This document shows, in pieces, positions 34,186 through 43,427 of a stretch of DNA of 64,000 bases. The translations under genes and the position numbers were made by a program. The notes below the pieces were generated by a model. It was not told the origin of the DNA. It was given only the letters and a program-made list of their open reading frames with translations, and did not search any database. Origin of the DNA: Neobacillus sp. OS1-2 (lineage in GTDB: Bacteria > Bacillota > Bacilli > Bacillales > Cytobacillaceae); the NCBI RefSeq assembly GCF_030915505.1, contig NZ_CP133265.1, positions 2,193,501-2,257,500 of the forward strand. Reading direction: 5' to 3'. How positions within the stretch are numbered: the first letter of the stretch is position 1; each line of letters opens with the position of its first letter.

Positions 34186-34269
34186 TAAAAAAATTTTTAT
34201 CTTAGCTATGAATGTTATTCAAAGAAACGTAGATAATAGGTGATATTTTATCTTGATAGGAGGCAAACA

Positions 34270-34422
34270 ATGTCTGGCTATAAGAAACCCTTATTTACTG
34301 ATAGATTTTTAGACGAATTAGCAAGAGAAATATCTCAACTCTATGGAGGCCCTGAATATAAAAATGAGGATGAGGATTCGCAGGTAGAAGGTGGGGATTG
34401 GAAGCAGAAGTCAAACGATTGA
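34270..34422 (+). CDS. small acidic protein, 50 aa
   Basis: The ATG at 34270 follows a clear TAGGAGG. The 50-residue product starts MSGYKKPLFTDRFLDELARE and ends in an acidic, soluble tail. I recognise no family. The strong binding site and polar composition support a real gene. Its stop codon lies inside the first AATCAA-N4-TTGATT palindrome of the cluster at 34409. Confidence 0.5.
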   Translation: MSGYKKPLFTDRFLDELAREISQLYGGPEYKNEDEDSQVEGGDWKQKSND

Positions 34423-34493
34423 TTAGTTTGGTACTTTTATTAATCAAACGATTGATTAATTAATATAGTACATGTTCAATCAATCGTTTGATT
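34409..34493. repeat. three copies of palindrome AATCAA-N4-TTGATT
   Basis: Copies are at 34409-34424 (AGTCAA-ACGA-TTGATT), 34442-34457 (AATCAA-ACGA-TTGATT) and 34478-34493 (AATCAA-TCGT-TTGATT). The first overlaps a small gene's stop and the last overlaps the gerAB-type gene's stop. The same motif is in triplicate at 1779-1910. Confidence 0.65.
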
Positions 34494-35586
34494 AGTGTTT
34501 AGCATGAGCATATTTTTTTCGAAAGCTTCCAATTGCCAAAAGGAGCAGCGGGATTCCCACCATGTTGATCGGTAGCGCATAATACACCCAAAATGTCTTC
34601 ATATAGCCAAATGTGTAAGATGAATTTGGATAAAGTTGAGCTAAGATAAAAAACAAAGGCGCAGCTATCCAAATCAACTTCCGCCAATTTTTAATGTTAA
34701 ATAATTGAGCAGCACCATAACAAGCTAAAAAGAAGTAAAGTGATAATTTAATAAAAACACTAAGAATCCAAACTAAGACAGCAATGATTTCGATGTTTTG
34801 GACAAAATCCATTACTGAGATGTAGCTAACCACATCAAAAGTAGGGTGACGCAATTTAGCTGAGATCTCAGGACCCAAAACTAGCAGTACGCATAAAGAT
34901 ACAATGCAAACCGTAAAAGCAGATATAGCAATTCCCCATACGGCGCTTTTTATAGCCTTCTGTGGCTCATTCATAAAAGAAACGAGCATTAACATGGTAA
35001 CGGACTCCCCAAAGAAAGCTAGCGGAATTAATGTTCCTTTCCAAATCGAAGGAATTCCAGAATCAATAAAGATCGGCATGATATTTTGGGTATCGAAATC
35101 CTTAATAGATAACACAACTAACATAATGACGGAAATGATAATGATTGGACCGAAAACTTCACTGCATCGGCCAATTCCTTCGATTCCTCCAACATAAGTA
35201 ACATAAATAAGCAGGAAAAGCATGGTCTGATTTAATGCCCATGGGGGGGGCGTCGGAAGCAGAATGGTAATCGTAAAATCAGAAAACTCTCTTAAAATAT
35301 TGCCAATCACTGAAAACCATTGAATGAGGTAAGCAATCACAATCAATGTCCCAAGCCACTTACCTAAAAGTAGCCTGCTAAATTGAACTAACGAATGTTT
35401 GGGATGAAGCAGGGCTGTTTTTGTGGCAATGTAAACAATGAATACGCCCAAAAAGCTAGCGATCAAATAAGAAATCCATAAATCCTGCTTGGCATCTTCC
35501 ATAACAGGGCCAATCGTGAGAAGGATAATGTTTCCTGTTTCAAACGTGAACATCAGCCAAAATATTTGCAATCCCGACAATTTCAT
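34492..35586 (-). CDS. germinant receptor B subunit (GerAB family)
   Basis: This 364-residue membrane protein has ten helices and belongs to the GerAB/spore-germination permease branch of the APC superfamily. It begins KLSGLQIFWLMFTFETGNII and contains GGIEGIGRCSEVFGPIIIIS, as usual for the family. It is thought to form the ligand-binding and transport part of the receptor in the spore inner membrane. It is the last gene of an A-C-B ordered operon; its start overlaps the C-subunit stop by four bases. Confidence 0.9.
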   Translation of the reverse strand: MKLSGLQIFWLMFTFETGNIILLTIGPVMEDAKQDLWISYLIASFLGVFIVYIATKTALLHPKHSLVQFSRLLLGKWLGTLIVIAYLIQWFSVIGNILREFSDFTITILLPTPPPWALNQTMLFLLIYVTYVGGIEGIGRCSEVFGPIIIISVIMLVVLSIKDFDTQNIMPIFIDSGIPSIWKGTLIPLAFFGESVTMLMLVSFMNEPQKAIKSAVWGIAISAFTVCIVSLCVLLVLGPEISAKLRHPTFDVVSYISVMDFVQNIEIIAVLVWILSVFIKLSLYFFLACYGAAQLFNIKNWRKLIWIAAPLFFILAQLYPNSSYTFGYMKTFWVYYALPINMVGIPLLLLAIGSFRKKYAHAKH

Positions 35587-36788
35587 TTTTTAATCTCACT
35601 TTCTTTAAACAATAAAGATGGCCCATTCATTCCGATTCGTTTAATTTTTATGTCGGATTGGACTGAAATATCCGCCTGCGAAAACGTCTGATTCCAGTTT
35701 CCTTTCATCTTCTTCCACCGGATTGGATGCTTACGATGAATGGCCTCACCAAAACCGAAAATATCCAAACCATATTTTTTTTGAACCTTTTTTATGGTTT
35801 GCTGAACCTGCTTTTGTGCTGCCACTTCAAATTCCTTTTCTAGTAGCTTTAAATTATTGTTATACTCAACATCTAAACCAGAGTTATTTTCTGTCAATAT
35901 TCCTTCACCTATCAATTTGACAGTAAAATTAACCTTGTTATTCTTACTTAGTATTGGTTCGATTTTGCTCGTTATTTTCGTAAAATTTATGCTGGCATTA
36001 CTATCCTTTGTTTGAATACTGATATTTATCTTTTTTAGAATGCCCATTACCCAGAGCATATCTCGATTTTCTGCCGAGTTAAGAAATTCTCCAACCATTT
36101 TAAGGTTTTGGTCAAACACGCTAACACCGGCTAAACGGAATACCTTTGGGTTCGGAGATGTATCTTTCCCAGATTTCATCCCTTCAAGCGAACTGCTAAT
36201 TTCAATGGCCGGAATTGTTGGACTAATTCCCTCGCGGTTTGCCGCAATCAGTAAATGTAAATAAGCGGTATCGCCTCTCCCGCCACTCTGCCGGTGCTCC
36301 TTTAATGCCGAAGCGGCGGGGGATTTCTCCAATGGATTGGGGACAGTAAGGAGTTCTTTTGCTTTCATCCCCTTTACCACAAATATATCGGACCGAAGAC
36401 TGACATCAGGAGACCGGTTATTCAAATCAAGCTCTTTTTCCAGCCCGCGTCTTGCAAACGCCTCGCTAAAGAAGATCAAACGCCGTTGGCCAAAAAATGC
36501 TTCCCTAGGGAGTTTTGTCTGTATGTTTTGCAGGGCCTCCTCAGCATTTTTCCCCTTTGCAGAAATGGTGAAGTATCCCTGACCTGCCGCTCCACCTCCA
36601 CCGCCTTGAGTTTGAATGTTCGCCGGAATCACAATTTGCCCGCTTATTTCAATCTCGCCATTTTCAGCTACATCCCAGCCGGATGCCAACCAAATCGCCC
36701 GTTCATTTAATTCTTTGCGATCCCAGCAGCCAGTAAGAAATAGCAAGGACAGGCAAGAACAAAGACAAAGAAGTGGCATTTTGTTCAT
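35583..36788 (-). CDS. germinant receptor C subunit, lipoprotein (GerAC family)
   Basis: This 401-residue lipoprotein has a signal peptide and a lipobox LLFLTGCWDRKELNERAIWL with the lipidated Cys near residue 21. The Ger(x)C fold follows, including REAFFGQRRLIFFSEAFARR and the C-terminal half with FGFGEAIHRKHPIRWKKM. It sits on the outer face of the inner spore membrane. It is coupled to the A-subunit gene by a 4-base overlap and precedes the B subunit, the A-C-B order also seen in gerK. Confidence 0.9.
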   Translation of the reverse strand: MNKMPLLCLCSCLSLLFLTGCWDRKELNERAIWLASGWDVAENGEIEISGQIVIPANIQTQGGGGGAAGQGYFTISAKGKNAEEALQNIQTKLPREAFFGQRRLIFFSEAFARRGLEKELDLNNRSPDVSLRSDIFVVKGMKAKELLTVPNPLEKSPAASALKEHRQSGGRGDTAYLHLLIAANREGISPTIPAIEISSSLEGMKSGKDTSPNPKVFRLAGVSVFDQNLKMVGEFLNSAENRDMLWVMGILKKINISIQTKDSNASINFTKITSKIEPILSKNNKVNFTVKLIGEGILTENNSGLDVEYNNNLKLLEKEFEVAAQKQVQQTIKKVQKKYGLDIFGFGEAIHRKHPIRWKKMKGNWNQTFSQADISVQSDIKIKRIGMNGPSLLFKESEIKK

Positions 36789-38365
36789 TGCTTCGTACCT
36801 CCTTTTTGGGGGCCTGGCTTCTGCCCTTTAGGAATACGCTGTTTATTCCTACCAAACGTAAAGATAGGACCGGCCGTGTTTGCCCATCTTGGCACCCGAA
36901 AAAACACATCCTTTAAATCTACTGGTATTTGCGGGGCAACGGGAGTGAAATAGGGAACGCCAAAAGAACGAAGGGTGACGAGATGGATGGTCAAGGCAAT
37001 AAAGCCGATGACAATACCGTATAAGCCAAAAATCCCTGCTAAAAGCAGCATTGGAAACCGGATAAGCCGTAGTGCCGTACCCAGGTTGTAACGTGGTATG
37101 GCAAATGAAGCAATCCCCGTTGTCGCCACAACAATGACCATCGGGGCCGATACAATTCCGGCTTGTACAGCAGCCTGGCCGATAACAAGCGCACCGACAA
37201 TACTGACGGCTGACCCAACTGCTTTTGGCAGGCGAATCCCAGCTTCTCGCAGTCCCTCAAAAACAAATTCCATAATTAGCGCCTCTACGATGGCAGGAAA
37301 TGGGACGCCTTCACGGGCCGCGGCAATACTAATAAGAAGGGTGGTCGGGATCAGTTTAGGATGATAGGTAGTCAAGGCAACATAAACAGATGGTAAATAC
37401 ATCGTCATATTAAATAATATATAACGAACTAGCCGAATAAAGGATGTGTAGAGAAATCGTTCATAATAATCTTCTACCGACTGTAGACCGTTCCAGAAGG
37501 TCATAGGAACAATAAGGACGAAGGGTGTGTTATCCACCATAATAGCCACTTTACCTTCAAGAAGATTTGCAATGACAATATCAGGTCTTTCCGTATTTTG
37601 AATTTGGGGAAAGGGTGTAAAGGAACTATCTTCTATAAACTCCTCGATATATTCCGATTCCAATACTCCATCAATTTCAATCCGACTGAGTCTCCCGCGA
37701 ACCTCCTCTAATAAGCTTTCAGAAGCAATTCCCTCAATGTAGGTAATCTCTACACTTGTTTGCGACAATTCCCCAACGGTTAATGCTTCGAATTTAAGCC
37801 TGGAACTGCGAATCCTTCTGCGTAGCAGCGAAGAATTGGTGCGGATGGATTCCGTAAATCCGTCCCGTGGGCCGCGAATCGTAATTTCAGTCGCCGGTTC
37901 TTCAATACTGCGCAGGGGCATTCCATTGAAATCAGCAACAATACCCTTTATTTCTCCCTCAAATATGATTCCAGCATTACCCATTAGGATCCCGTCAACA
38001 AGTTCATCAATGGTTGAAATATTCTTAATGGGTGTGACTGCGAATAGTTGCTGCTCAATTATTTGTTGAAGTGAATGAACTTTGTTTAAGCCGTGAGGAA
38101 ACCCTTCATATAACAAAGGCCGCAGCAATCCCTGTTCTAAAGTCTTTGTATCTGTCAACCCATCTAAATAAATTAAAAGCAATTTAGGTTTTCCTGCTTC
38201 GTAGATGGGATGAGTGACAAGGTCAGCACAGTTTTGAAAAAGATCCTTTATTATTTGTTCATTTGCTGTAAGCTCTGAATGCAATGGCTCATTTTTTATA
38301 GTAGAAGGATAGGGGGTGATTTTATTGCCATCAAAATGCTTTTTTTTGCGGAGCCGAATCATCAT
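36785..38365 (-). CDS. germinant receptor A subunit (GerAA family)
   Basis: This 526-residue protein has a large soluble N-terminal domain (residues 1-280) with ITIRGPRDGFTESIRTNSSL and the RSSRLKFEALTVGELSQTSV segment, then five or so helices with EGVPFPAIVEALIMEFVFEG and LPKAVGSAVSIVGALVIGQA. All are hallmarks of GerA A subunits. With the B and C subunits it forms a receptor that triggers germination on sensing a nutrient; the nutrient is unknown. Two adjacent ATGs follow GGGGGAT; the first was taken. Confidence 0.92.
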   Translation of the reverse strand: MMIRLRKKKHFDGNKITPYPSTIKNEPLHSELTANEQIIKDLFQNCADLVTHPIYEAGKPKLLLIYLDGLTDTKTLEQGLLRPLLYEGFPHGLNKVHSLQQIIEQQLFAVTPIKNISTIDELVDGILMGNAGIIFEGEIKGIVADFNGMPLRSIEEPATEITIRGPRDGFTESIRTNSSLLRRRIRSSRLKFEALTVGELSQTSVEITYIEGIASESLLEEVRGRLSRIEIDGVLESEYIEEFIEDSSFTPFPQIQNTERPDIVIANLLEGKVAIMVDNTPFVLIVPMTFWNGLQSVEDYYERFLYTSFIRLVRYILFNMTMYLPSVYVALTTYHPKLIPTTLLISIAAAREGVPFPAIVEALIMEFVFEGLREAGIRLPKAVGSAVSIVGALVIGQAAVQAGIVSAPMVIVVATTGIASFAIPRYNLGTALRLIRFPMLLLAGIFGLYGIVIGFIALTIHLVTLRSFGVPYFTPVAPQIPVDLKDVFFRVPRWANTAGPIFTFGRNKQRIPKGQKPGPQKGGTKQ

Positions 38366-38496
38366 ATATCCCCCTTATGTAACCTGAGTATATTTTTCCA
38401 ATTCGAGGGGGTTGTATGCATTTTCTTTCAGTAGATAACTATTTTTTATATCTGCTAAATGGTAATTGACAATTTCCAAAAACTTTACAGGAAAAA

Positions 38497-38526
38497 TTGA
38501 AAACAGAAGACAGGCTGTGGTATAGT
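38497..38526 (+). promoter_or_regulatory. promoter of the TetR gene
   Basis: The -35 TTGAAA (38497-38502), 18-bp spacer and -10 TATAGT (38521-38526) lie 56 bases before the start. The following bases contain an imperfect dyad (TGACCGA and TCAGTCA) that could be an operator. Confidence 0.6.
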
Positions 38527-38581
38527 AAAAGTGTTTGGAATGACCGAAAAACTAAATCAGTCAATAAGGAGGGTGATGCAA

Positions 38582-39154
38582 ATGGCACCCGACAGGAGAA
38601 AGATGATTGTGGAGGCAGCTACAAAGTCCTTTTCATTATTTGGCTTTAAAGCAACGACAATGGATCAGGTTGCGAAGCTTGCCAATGTTGGAAAAGGGAC
38701 CATTTATACCTTTTTTAAAAATAAAGAAGAACTGTTTGAAGAAATTATTTCTTCGCTCGTGAAGGAAATGATTGTGGAGGCGGATGCAGCCATCCAGCCG
38801 GATTTACCGTTTACGGAAAATGTCCATCGTGCCTTATATCGTTTATTAGAGTTCCGCTCCCAGCACCAGCTTATGATTAAGCTTGTCCAGGAAGAAGCTG
38901 AAATGGGAACATTGACGGTATCTGAAATGCTCCAACATGTAGAAAACGAGATTATTGCCTATCTAAGGCAAAAAATCGAAACAGCGATTGCAAAGGGTGC
39001 AATTACGAAGGTCAACACAGAAATAACCAGCTTTCTTTTATTAAAAATGTATATTGCCCTTGTGTCGGACTGGGAAAGAAATCACGACCCGTTAAGTTCC
39101 GAGCAGATTGCTGAAATCATGAAGGTATTTCTACTAAAGGGGTTGCAGGGGTAA
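38582..39154 (+). CDS. TetR-family transcriptional regulator
   Basis: This 190-residue TetR protein has an N-terminal domain (FSLFGFKATTMDQVAKLANV, then the recognition helix GKGTIYTFFKNKEELFEEII) and an all-helical ligand domain. The ATG at 38582 is 9 bases after AAGGAGG. Codons upstream of it are too close to the binding site or lack one. The next gene on this strand is argS, so it has no obvious local target. The unlinked palindromes at 34409 or its own promoter dyad could be its sites. Confidence 0.85.
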   Translation: MAPDRRKMIVEAATKSFSLFGFKATTMDQVAKLANVGKGTIYTFFKNKEELFEEIISSLVKEMIVEADAAIQPDLPFTENVHRALYRLLEFRSQHQLMIKLVQEEAEMGTLTVSEMLQHVENEIIAYLRQKIETAIAKGAITKVNTEITSFLLLKMYIALVSDWERNHDPLSSEQIAEIMKVFLLKGLQG

Positions 39155-39178
39155 CGGGACTTCTTTGCTTTAGCTTTG

Positions 39179-39273
39179 TGAAGGACAAATCGAGAAGGTA
39201 GCCGCTGAGATTAGTCCGTCATCGGCCATGTGAAGGACAAATCCCCCGGCTTTCAAGAGAGATTCGTCCTTCA
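39179..39273. repeat. two 43-bp hairpins with 52-bp period
   Basis: Units lie at 39179-39221 and 39231-39273. The arms are TGAAGGACAAATC with GATTAGTCCGTCA or GATTCGTCCTTCA, and the spacer is 9 bp. Length, arms and period match the array at 26314-26460. Confidence 0.8.
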
Positions 39274-39294
39274 TACCAGCTTAGACTCAAGCAA

Positions 39295-39549
39295 TCACTG
39301 CTTTTTACTTAAGTTTTCCTGGGCCATTTTCACGAGCTCACGCACCATACTGCCGCCGAGCCGGCCGCCCACTTTTCCAGCCTGTTCAGATGTAAGCTGA
39401 CCGTTATAGCCCTTTTTCAATGGAACACCGACCTCTTCGGCTGCTTCAAACTTCGCATCCTCAGGGTTCGCAGATTGAACAACCTGCGCTTTAAGCACAT
39501 CCAAGCCCCTTCGTGCTTCAGGAACAAGTAGTTTATTTCTTCTCGCCAT
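39295..39549 (-). CDS. alpha/beta-type small acid-soluble spore protein
   Basis: This 84-residue DNA-coating spore protein has the GPR cleavage region AKFEAAEEVGVPLKKGYNGQ and the second signature LTSEQAGKVGGRLGGSMVRE, both typical of alpha/beta SASPs. These proteins saturate spore DNA and protect it from UV and heat. The start at 39549 follows AAAGGAGGG. A possible sigma-G site (TGAAT at about 39594, CTATTT downstream) can be discerned but is weak. Confidence 0.93.
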   Translation of the reverse strand: MARRNKLLVPEARRGLDVLKAQVVQSANPEDAKFEAAEEVGVPLKKGYNGQLTSEQAGKVGGRLGGSMVRELVKMAQENLSKKQ

Positions 39550-39607
39550 CGAAAATCCCTCCTTTAAAAATAGGATTTCCTTAATATAAAAATTCATCAA
39601 TATGGGC

Positions 39608-39636
39608 TGGATAAATCCTTATCTTTCCAGTATAAT
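39608..39636 (+). promoter_or_regulatory. promoter of the argS T-box transcript
   Basis: The -10 TATAAT (39631-39636) is clear. The -35 (TGGATA, 39608-39613, 17-bp spacer) is weak. It lies just before the T-box leader. Confidence 0.5.
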
Positions 39637-39659
39637 AGCTGGTAATCGAGCTATAAACA

Positions 39660-39889
39660 AATCAATGAAAAAGAGAGTAGTTATCTAGGAAGTCAAAGCG
39701 AGTCAGGGGCGGTGTAAGCCTGATACAGAGCAGATAATGAAGCGCACTTTTGAGATGCTTGCCTGAAAGTAGTAGGGTAGGCCGGAGAATCCTCCGTTAC
39801 AAAGTTAAGCCGGTTCTTTTTGAACAATTAGAGTGGTACCGCGGGATTATCAAACTCTCGTCTCTTTATATAAGAGGCGGGGGTTTTTT
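39660..39889 (+). ncRNA. T-box leader of argS (arginine specifier CGC)
   Basis: The T-box core AGAGTGGTACCGCGG lies near 39830-39844. The leader includes the stem I landmarks GAGAGTAG and GGCGGTGTAAGCC. The specifier position reads GAAG-CGC-AC, placing the arginine codon CGC at 39743-39745. The terminator is 39855-39883 plus a T run. Uncharged arginine tRNA should antiterminate and allow argS expression. Confidence 0.92.
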
Positions 39890-39919
39890 GTTTTTAATAA
39901 AAAAAGGAGGTCTATAGAA

Positions 39920-41614
39920 ATGAATTTTAAGAAGGAGCTGGCAGCCGTTCTCTTTGAGCTGCTTGACCAGGAAATGGCAGCAGCGGATCTGGAACTGATG
40001 ATTGAAAAACCAAAAAACGCCACACATGGGGATTTGGCCTTTCCATGCTTTACCTTAGCAAAGCTTAAAAGAAAATCACCTAATTTGATCGCACAGGAAC
40101 TAAGTGGAAAGATTCAATCCCCCCTTTTTGAAAAAGTGGAAGTCGTGGGCGCGTATCTTAATATCTTTTTAAATAAAAAGCTGGTTTCTGAACAGCTCAT
40201 CAACAGCATCTTTGAACAAAGGGGGCATTTCGCAGACCTCGAATTTGGGGCAGGCGGCAATATAACAATCGACATGTCCTCACCGAATATTGCGAAGCCT
40301 TTTTCAATGGGACATTTGCGTTCGACTGTAATAGGAAACTCTATTGCTCTCATAACAGAAAAGTGCGGCTATAAGCCCATCAAAATTAACCATCTGGGGG
40401 ACTGGGGAACTCAATTCGGAAAATTAATTACCGCCTATAAACTTTGGGGTGATGCCGAAAAGGTAAAACAAAACCCGATTAAGGAGTTACTGGCTCTATA
40501 TATAAAGTTTCATGAAGTGGCAGAAGCCGATCCAGCACTAGAAGATCAAGGCCGCAGTTGGTTTAAACGACTAGAGGATGGCGACGCAGAAGCGTTAAGC
40601 CTATGGCAATGGTTCCGCGATGAATCGCTGAAGGAGTTTTCAAGAATCTATGCATTAATGAATGTTGAATTTGATTCTTATGCCGGCGAGGCTTTCTATA
40701 ATGACAAAATGGAACGCATCGTCAAGCTGCTCGAGGAGAAACAGCTGCTAATTGAATCTGATCAAGCACAGGTGGTTGAATTAACCGATGAACAGCTGCC
40801 GCCGTGTCTCATTAAAAAGTCAGACGGGGCTACGCTTTATGCCACCCGTGATTTAGCTGCCGCTCTCTACAGAAAAGAAAACTATAATTTTGTCCAATCA
40901 TTATATGTCGTTGGTCATGAACAAAGTCTTCACTTTAAACAGTTAATCGCCGTATTAGGAAAAATGAGCTATGAATGGTCGGAAAAAATGATTCATGTTC
41001 CTTTTGGCATGATGTTAAAGGACGGCAAAAAGATGTCGACCCGTAAAGGCAAAGTGGTCCTTTTAGAAGAAGTACTAAACGAATCGATTGCGATGGCGCA
41101 CCACAATATCGAGGAGAAAAATCCAAACCTGGCAAACAAAGATGTAGTAGCGAAACAAGTAGGGGTGGGCGCAGTTATTTTCCACGACTTAAAGAACAAT
41201 CGAATGAACGATATCGAATTTTCCTTAGAGGAAATGCTGCGCTTTGAAGGGGAAACAGGACCATATGTTCAATATACCTTTGCCCGTGCTTGTTCCATTT
41301 TACGAAAAGCCAATTGGCAAGCCGGATCACAGCCTGAAACCTTCACAAATTCCTGGGATAAGGAATGGAAAGTGGCCAGTCTATTAATGGAATTTGCTCC
41401 CGCTGTTAAAAGAGCTTGTGAGAATTACGACCCGTCACAGGTGGCAAAATATATTGTTGACCTTGCCCAAGCCTTTAATAAGTATTACGCAGAGGTAAAA
41501 GTCTTAGAAGATAGCACGGAGAAACAAGCACGTTTGGCCCTTGTTTACAGTGTTACGGTCGTTCTTAAAGAAGGATTGCGCTTATTGGGCATTGAAGCAC
41601 CGGAAGAAATGTAA
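39920..41614 (+). CDS. argS: arginyl-tRNA synthetase
   Basis: This 564-residue class I synthetase charges tRNA-Arg. It shows the N-terminal Add-1 domain, the HIGH-type motif SPNIAKPFSMGHLRST, LGDWGTQFGKLI, the KMSTRKGKVV loop that replaces KMSKS, and the DALR anticodon-binding domain at the C-terminus ending GIEAPEEM. The ATG at 39920 follows AAAGGAGG. An arginine T-box precedes it, and Bacilli with such a T-box argS often carry a second argS elsewhere; whether that applies here cannot be seen. Confidence 0.95.
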   Translation: MNFKKELAAVLFELLDQEMAAADLELMIEKPKNATHGDLAFPCFTLAKLKRKSPNLIAQELSGKIQSPLFEKVEVVGAYLNIFLNKKLVSEQLINSIFEQRGHFADLEFGAGGNITIDMSSPNIAKPFSMGHLRSTVIGNSIALITEKCGYKPIKINHLGDWGTQFGKLITAYKLWGDAEKVKQNPIKELLALYIKFHEVAEADPALEDQGRSWFKRLEDGDAEALSLWQWFRDESLKEFSRIYALMNVEFDSYAGEAFYNDKMERIVKLLEEKQLLIESDQAQVVELTDEQLPPCLIKKSDGATLYATRDLAAALYRKENYNFVQSLYVVGHEQSLHFKQLIAVLGKMSYEWSEKMIHVPFGMMLKDGKKMSTRKGKVVLLEEVLNESIAMAHHNIEEKNPNLANKDVVAKQVGVGAVIFHDLKNNRMNDIEFSLEEMLRFEGETGPYVQYTFARACSILRKANWQAGSQPETFTNSWDKEWKVASLLMEFAPAVKRACENYDPSQVAKYIVDLAQAFNKYYAEVKVLEDSTEKQARLALVYSVTVVLKEGLRLLGIEAPEEM

Positions 41615-41686
41615 GGACATTTTGTTTTATAGTTGGTGAATAATGGTATAGAATAAGGCTATGTCAATTTTAAGGGGGCTAACGAA

Positions 41687-42148
41687 ATGAGCGGATTATT
41701 ATTTAAGAGTTTTGAGTTAACCAGGGGTAAGTTGATTAATAATGTGGAGGGATTCGACGAAGCTATACTCGATGTCCAACCGCAAGGATTTAACAACACA
41801 CTCCATTGGCATATCGGCCATGTATTAACGGTTGCCGAACAATTTATGTTTGGCTTTCCGAAAAAGTCAACGAATCTCCCTGCGAACTATATGGAACTTT
41901 TTGCATCGGGCACAAAGCCTGCTGACTGGCAAGGTGACGTTCCATCCGTTCAGGAATTGACTGCACAGTTAAAGGAGCAACTCAAACGCATCAAGGAAAT
42001 TCCAGGAGAACGCTTTAATGAAAAGCTGAAGGCTCCGTTTCTTGGTCAAGAAACGTTTGGGGAACTTGGCAATTTTGCTGTTTTCCATGAGTCAAATCAT
42101 CTTGGACAAATGCATGCAATGAAACGCGTTATAGAAGCTGCAAAGTAA
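41687..42148 (+). CDS. DinB-family protein
   Basis: This 153-residue four-helix-bundle protein belongs to the DinB/YfiT superfamily of likely metal-dependent enzymes. The three histidines expected to hold the metal are visible in LHWHIGHVL and HESNHLGQMHAM. The reaction is unknown; related proteins use bacillithiol or mycothiol as thiol cofactor. The ATG follows AAGGGGGC. A terminator follows. Confidence 0.85.
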   Translation: MSGLLFKSFELTRGKLINNVEGFDEAILDVQPQGFNNTLHWHIGHVLTVAEQFMFGFPKKSTNLPANYMELFASGTKPADWQGDVPSVQELTAQLKEQLKRIKEIPGERFNEKLKAPFLGQETFGELGNFAVFHESNHLGQMHAMKRVIEAAK

Positions 42149-42164
42149 AGGATCATGAAAATTC

Positions 42165-42199
42165 CGTTTCTACTAATCGTAGAAACGTTTTTTCATTTT
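42165..42199 (+). terminator. terminator after the DinB-family gene
   Basis: CGTTTCTAC pairs with GTAGAAACG (perfect 9-bp stem, 5-base loop), followed by a T-rich run. Confidence 0.9.
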
Positions 42200-42228
42200 T
42201 TATTTCAGAAAGGGAGTTTTTAACTTCT

Positions 42229-43410
42229 ATGGAAAAACAGATGACGAAAGAAAAGATTTGGACAAAAGACTTTGTGCTGATTTGTTTAGCAAACTTCTTT
42301 ATCTTTCTTGGATTTCAAATGACACTGCCGACCATTCCGTTGTTTGTGGAGGATTTAGGCGGAAATGAACAATTAATTGGGTTTGTGGTAGGCATCTTTA
42401 CCTTCTCTGCGTTGCTGCTGCGCCCTATTGCAGGTAGTTCGCTTGAAACAAAGGGGAGAGGCTTTGTCTATCTTATTGGATTAACTGTTTTTGTTCTCTC
42501 GGTCGGTTCTTTTGGGTTTTTAACCAGTATTGTTTTATTATTTGCGATGCGCGTCGTTCAAGGGGCTGGCTGGGGATTTTCCACTACAGCATCAGGAACG
42601 ATTGCTACTGATTTAATCCCTGCTTCGAGAAGGGGCGAGGGAATGGGCTATTACGGGCTTTCCGGCAATTTAGCATTGGCATTTGGCCCCTCCCTTGGAT
42701 TGATTCTAACCGGTATTATTTCGTTTAAACTATTTTTCTTAATTTGTGCGGGATTAGGGTTGATGGCCCTTCTGTTGTCATCAAGAATTACCTATAAAAA
42801 GGTCGAACCTAAACCGAAACAGACTAAATCAAAGCTTGATCTTTATGAGAAAAGCGCCCTAAAACCGTCGATGTTGATGTTCTTTATCACAGTCACATTT
42901 GGCGGGATTGCTGCTTTCCTGCCGTTATATACGGCTGAAAAACAGATCGCCGGTATTCAATTTTATTTTCTCATCTATGCCCTTGCATTGATGGTGACAA
43001 GGACTTTTGCCGGGCAGGTATATGACCGGAGAGGACATATAGCTGTTTATATTCCCGGTACATTGTTAATCTTGGGGGCGATGATTTTGTTGGCATGGCT
43101 TCCGAATAGTACCGTTCTTTATATAGCGGCGATTCTCTACGGTCTTGGCTTCGGGACGGTCCAGCCCGCCTTACAGTCATGGGCGATTGAAAAGGTTCCC
43201 ATGAATCGAAGAGGGATGGCGAATGCGACGTTCTATTCCTTTTTCGATTTAGGCGTTGGGATCGGGGCAATGGTGTTCGGGCAAATTGGCCATCTACTCG
43301 GTTACAGCAGTATTTATAAAACGGCTGCAGTTTCAATCTTCATTTCGATGCTGCTTTATTTCTATTTTCTATACAAAGAGCGGATAAGTGCAGGACAACA
43401 GGGATCATAG
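42229..43410 (+). CDS. MFS transporter (drug-efflux type)
   Basis: This 393-residue major facilitator protein has 12 helices. It has LPTIPLFVEDLGGNEQLIGF after helix 1, LLRPIAGSSLETKGRG at the loop 2-3 motif, and RVVQGAGWGFSTTASGTIAT with the motif typical of drug efflux proteins. YDRRGH is in the second half. The substrate is unknown. Two in-frame ATGs lie near the start; the first follows AAAGGGAG. A terminator follows. Confidence 0.85.
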   Translation: MEKQMTKEKIWTKDFVLICLANFFIFLGFQMTLPTIPLFVEDLGGNEQLIGFVVGIFTFSALLLRPIAGSSLETKGRGFVYLIGLTVFVLSVGSFGFLTSIVLLFAMRVVQGAGWGFSTTASGTIATDLIPASRRGEGMGYYGLSGNLALAFGPSLGLILTGIISFKLFFLICAGLGLMALLLSSRITYKKVEPKPKQTKSKLDLYEKSALKPSMLMFFITVTFGGIAAFLPLYTAEKQIAGIQFYFLIYALALMVTRTFAGQVYDRRGHIAVYIPGTLLILGAMILLAWLPNSTVLYIAAILYGLGFGTVQPALQSWAIEKVPMNRRGMANATFYSFFDLGVGIGAMVFGQIGHLLGYSSIYKTAAVSIFISMLLYFYFLYKERISAGQQGS

Positions 43411-43427
43411 AGAGCGTTAACGTTAAA

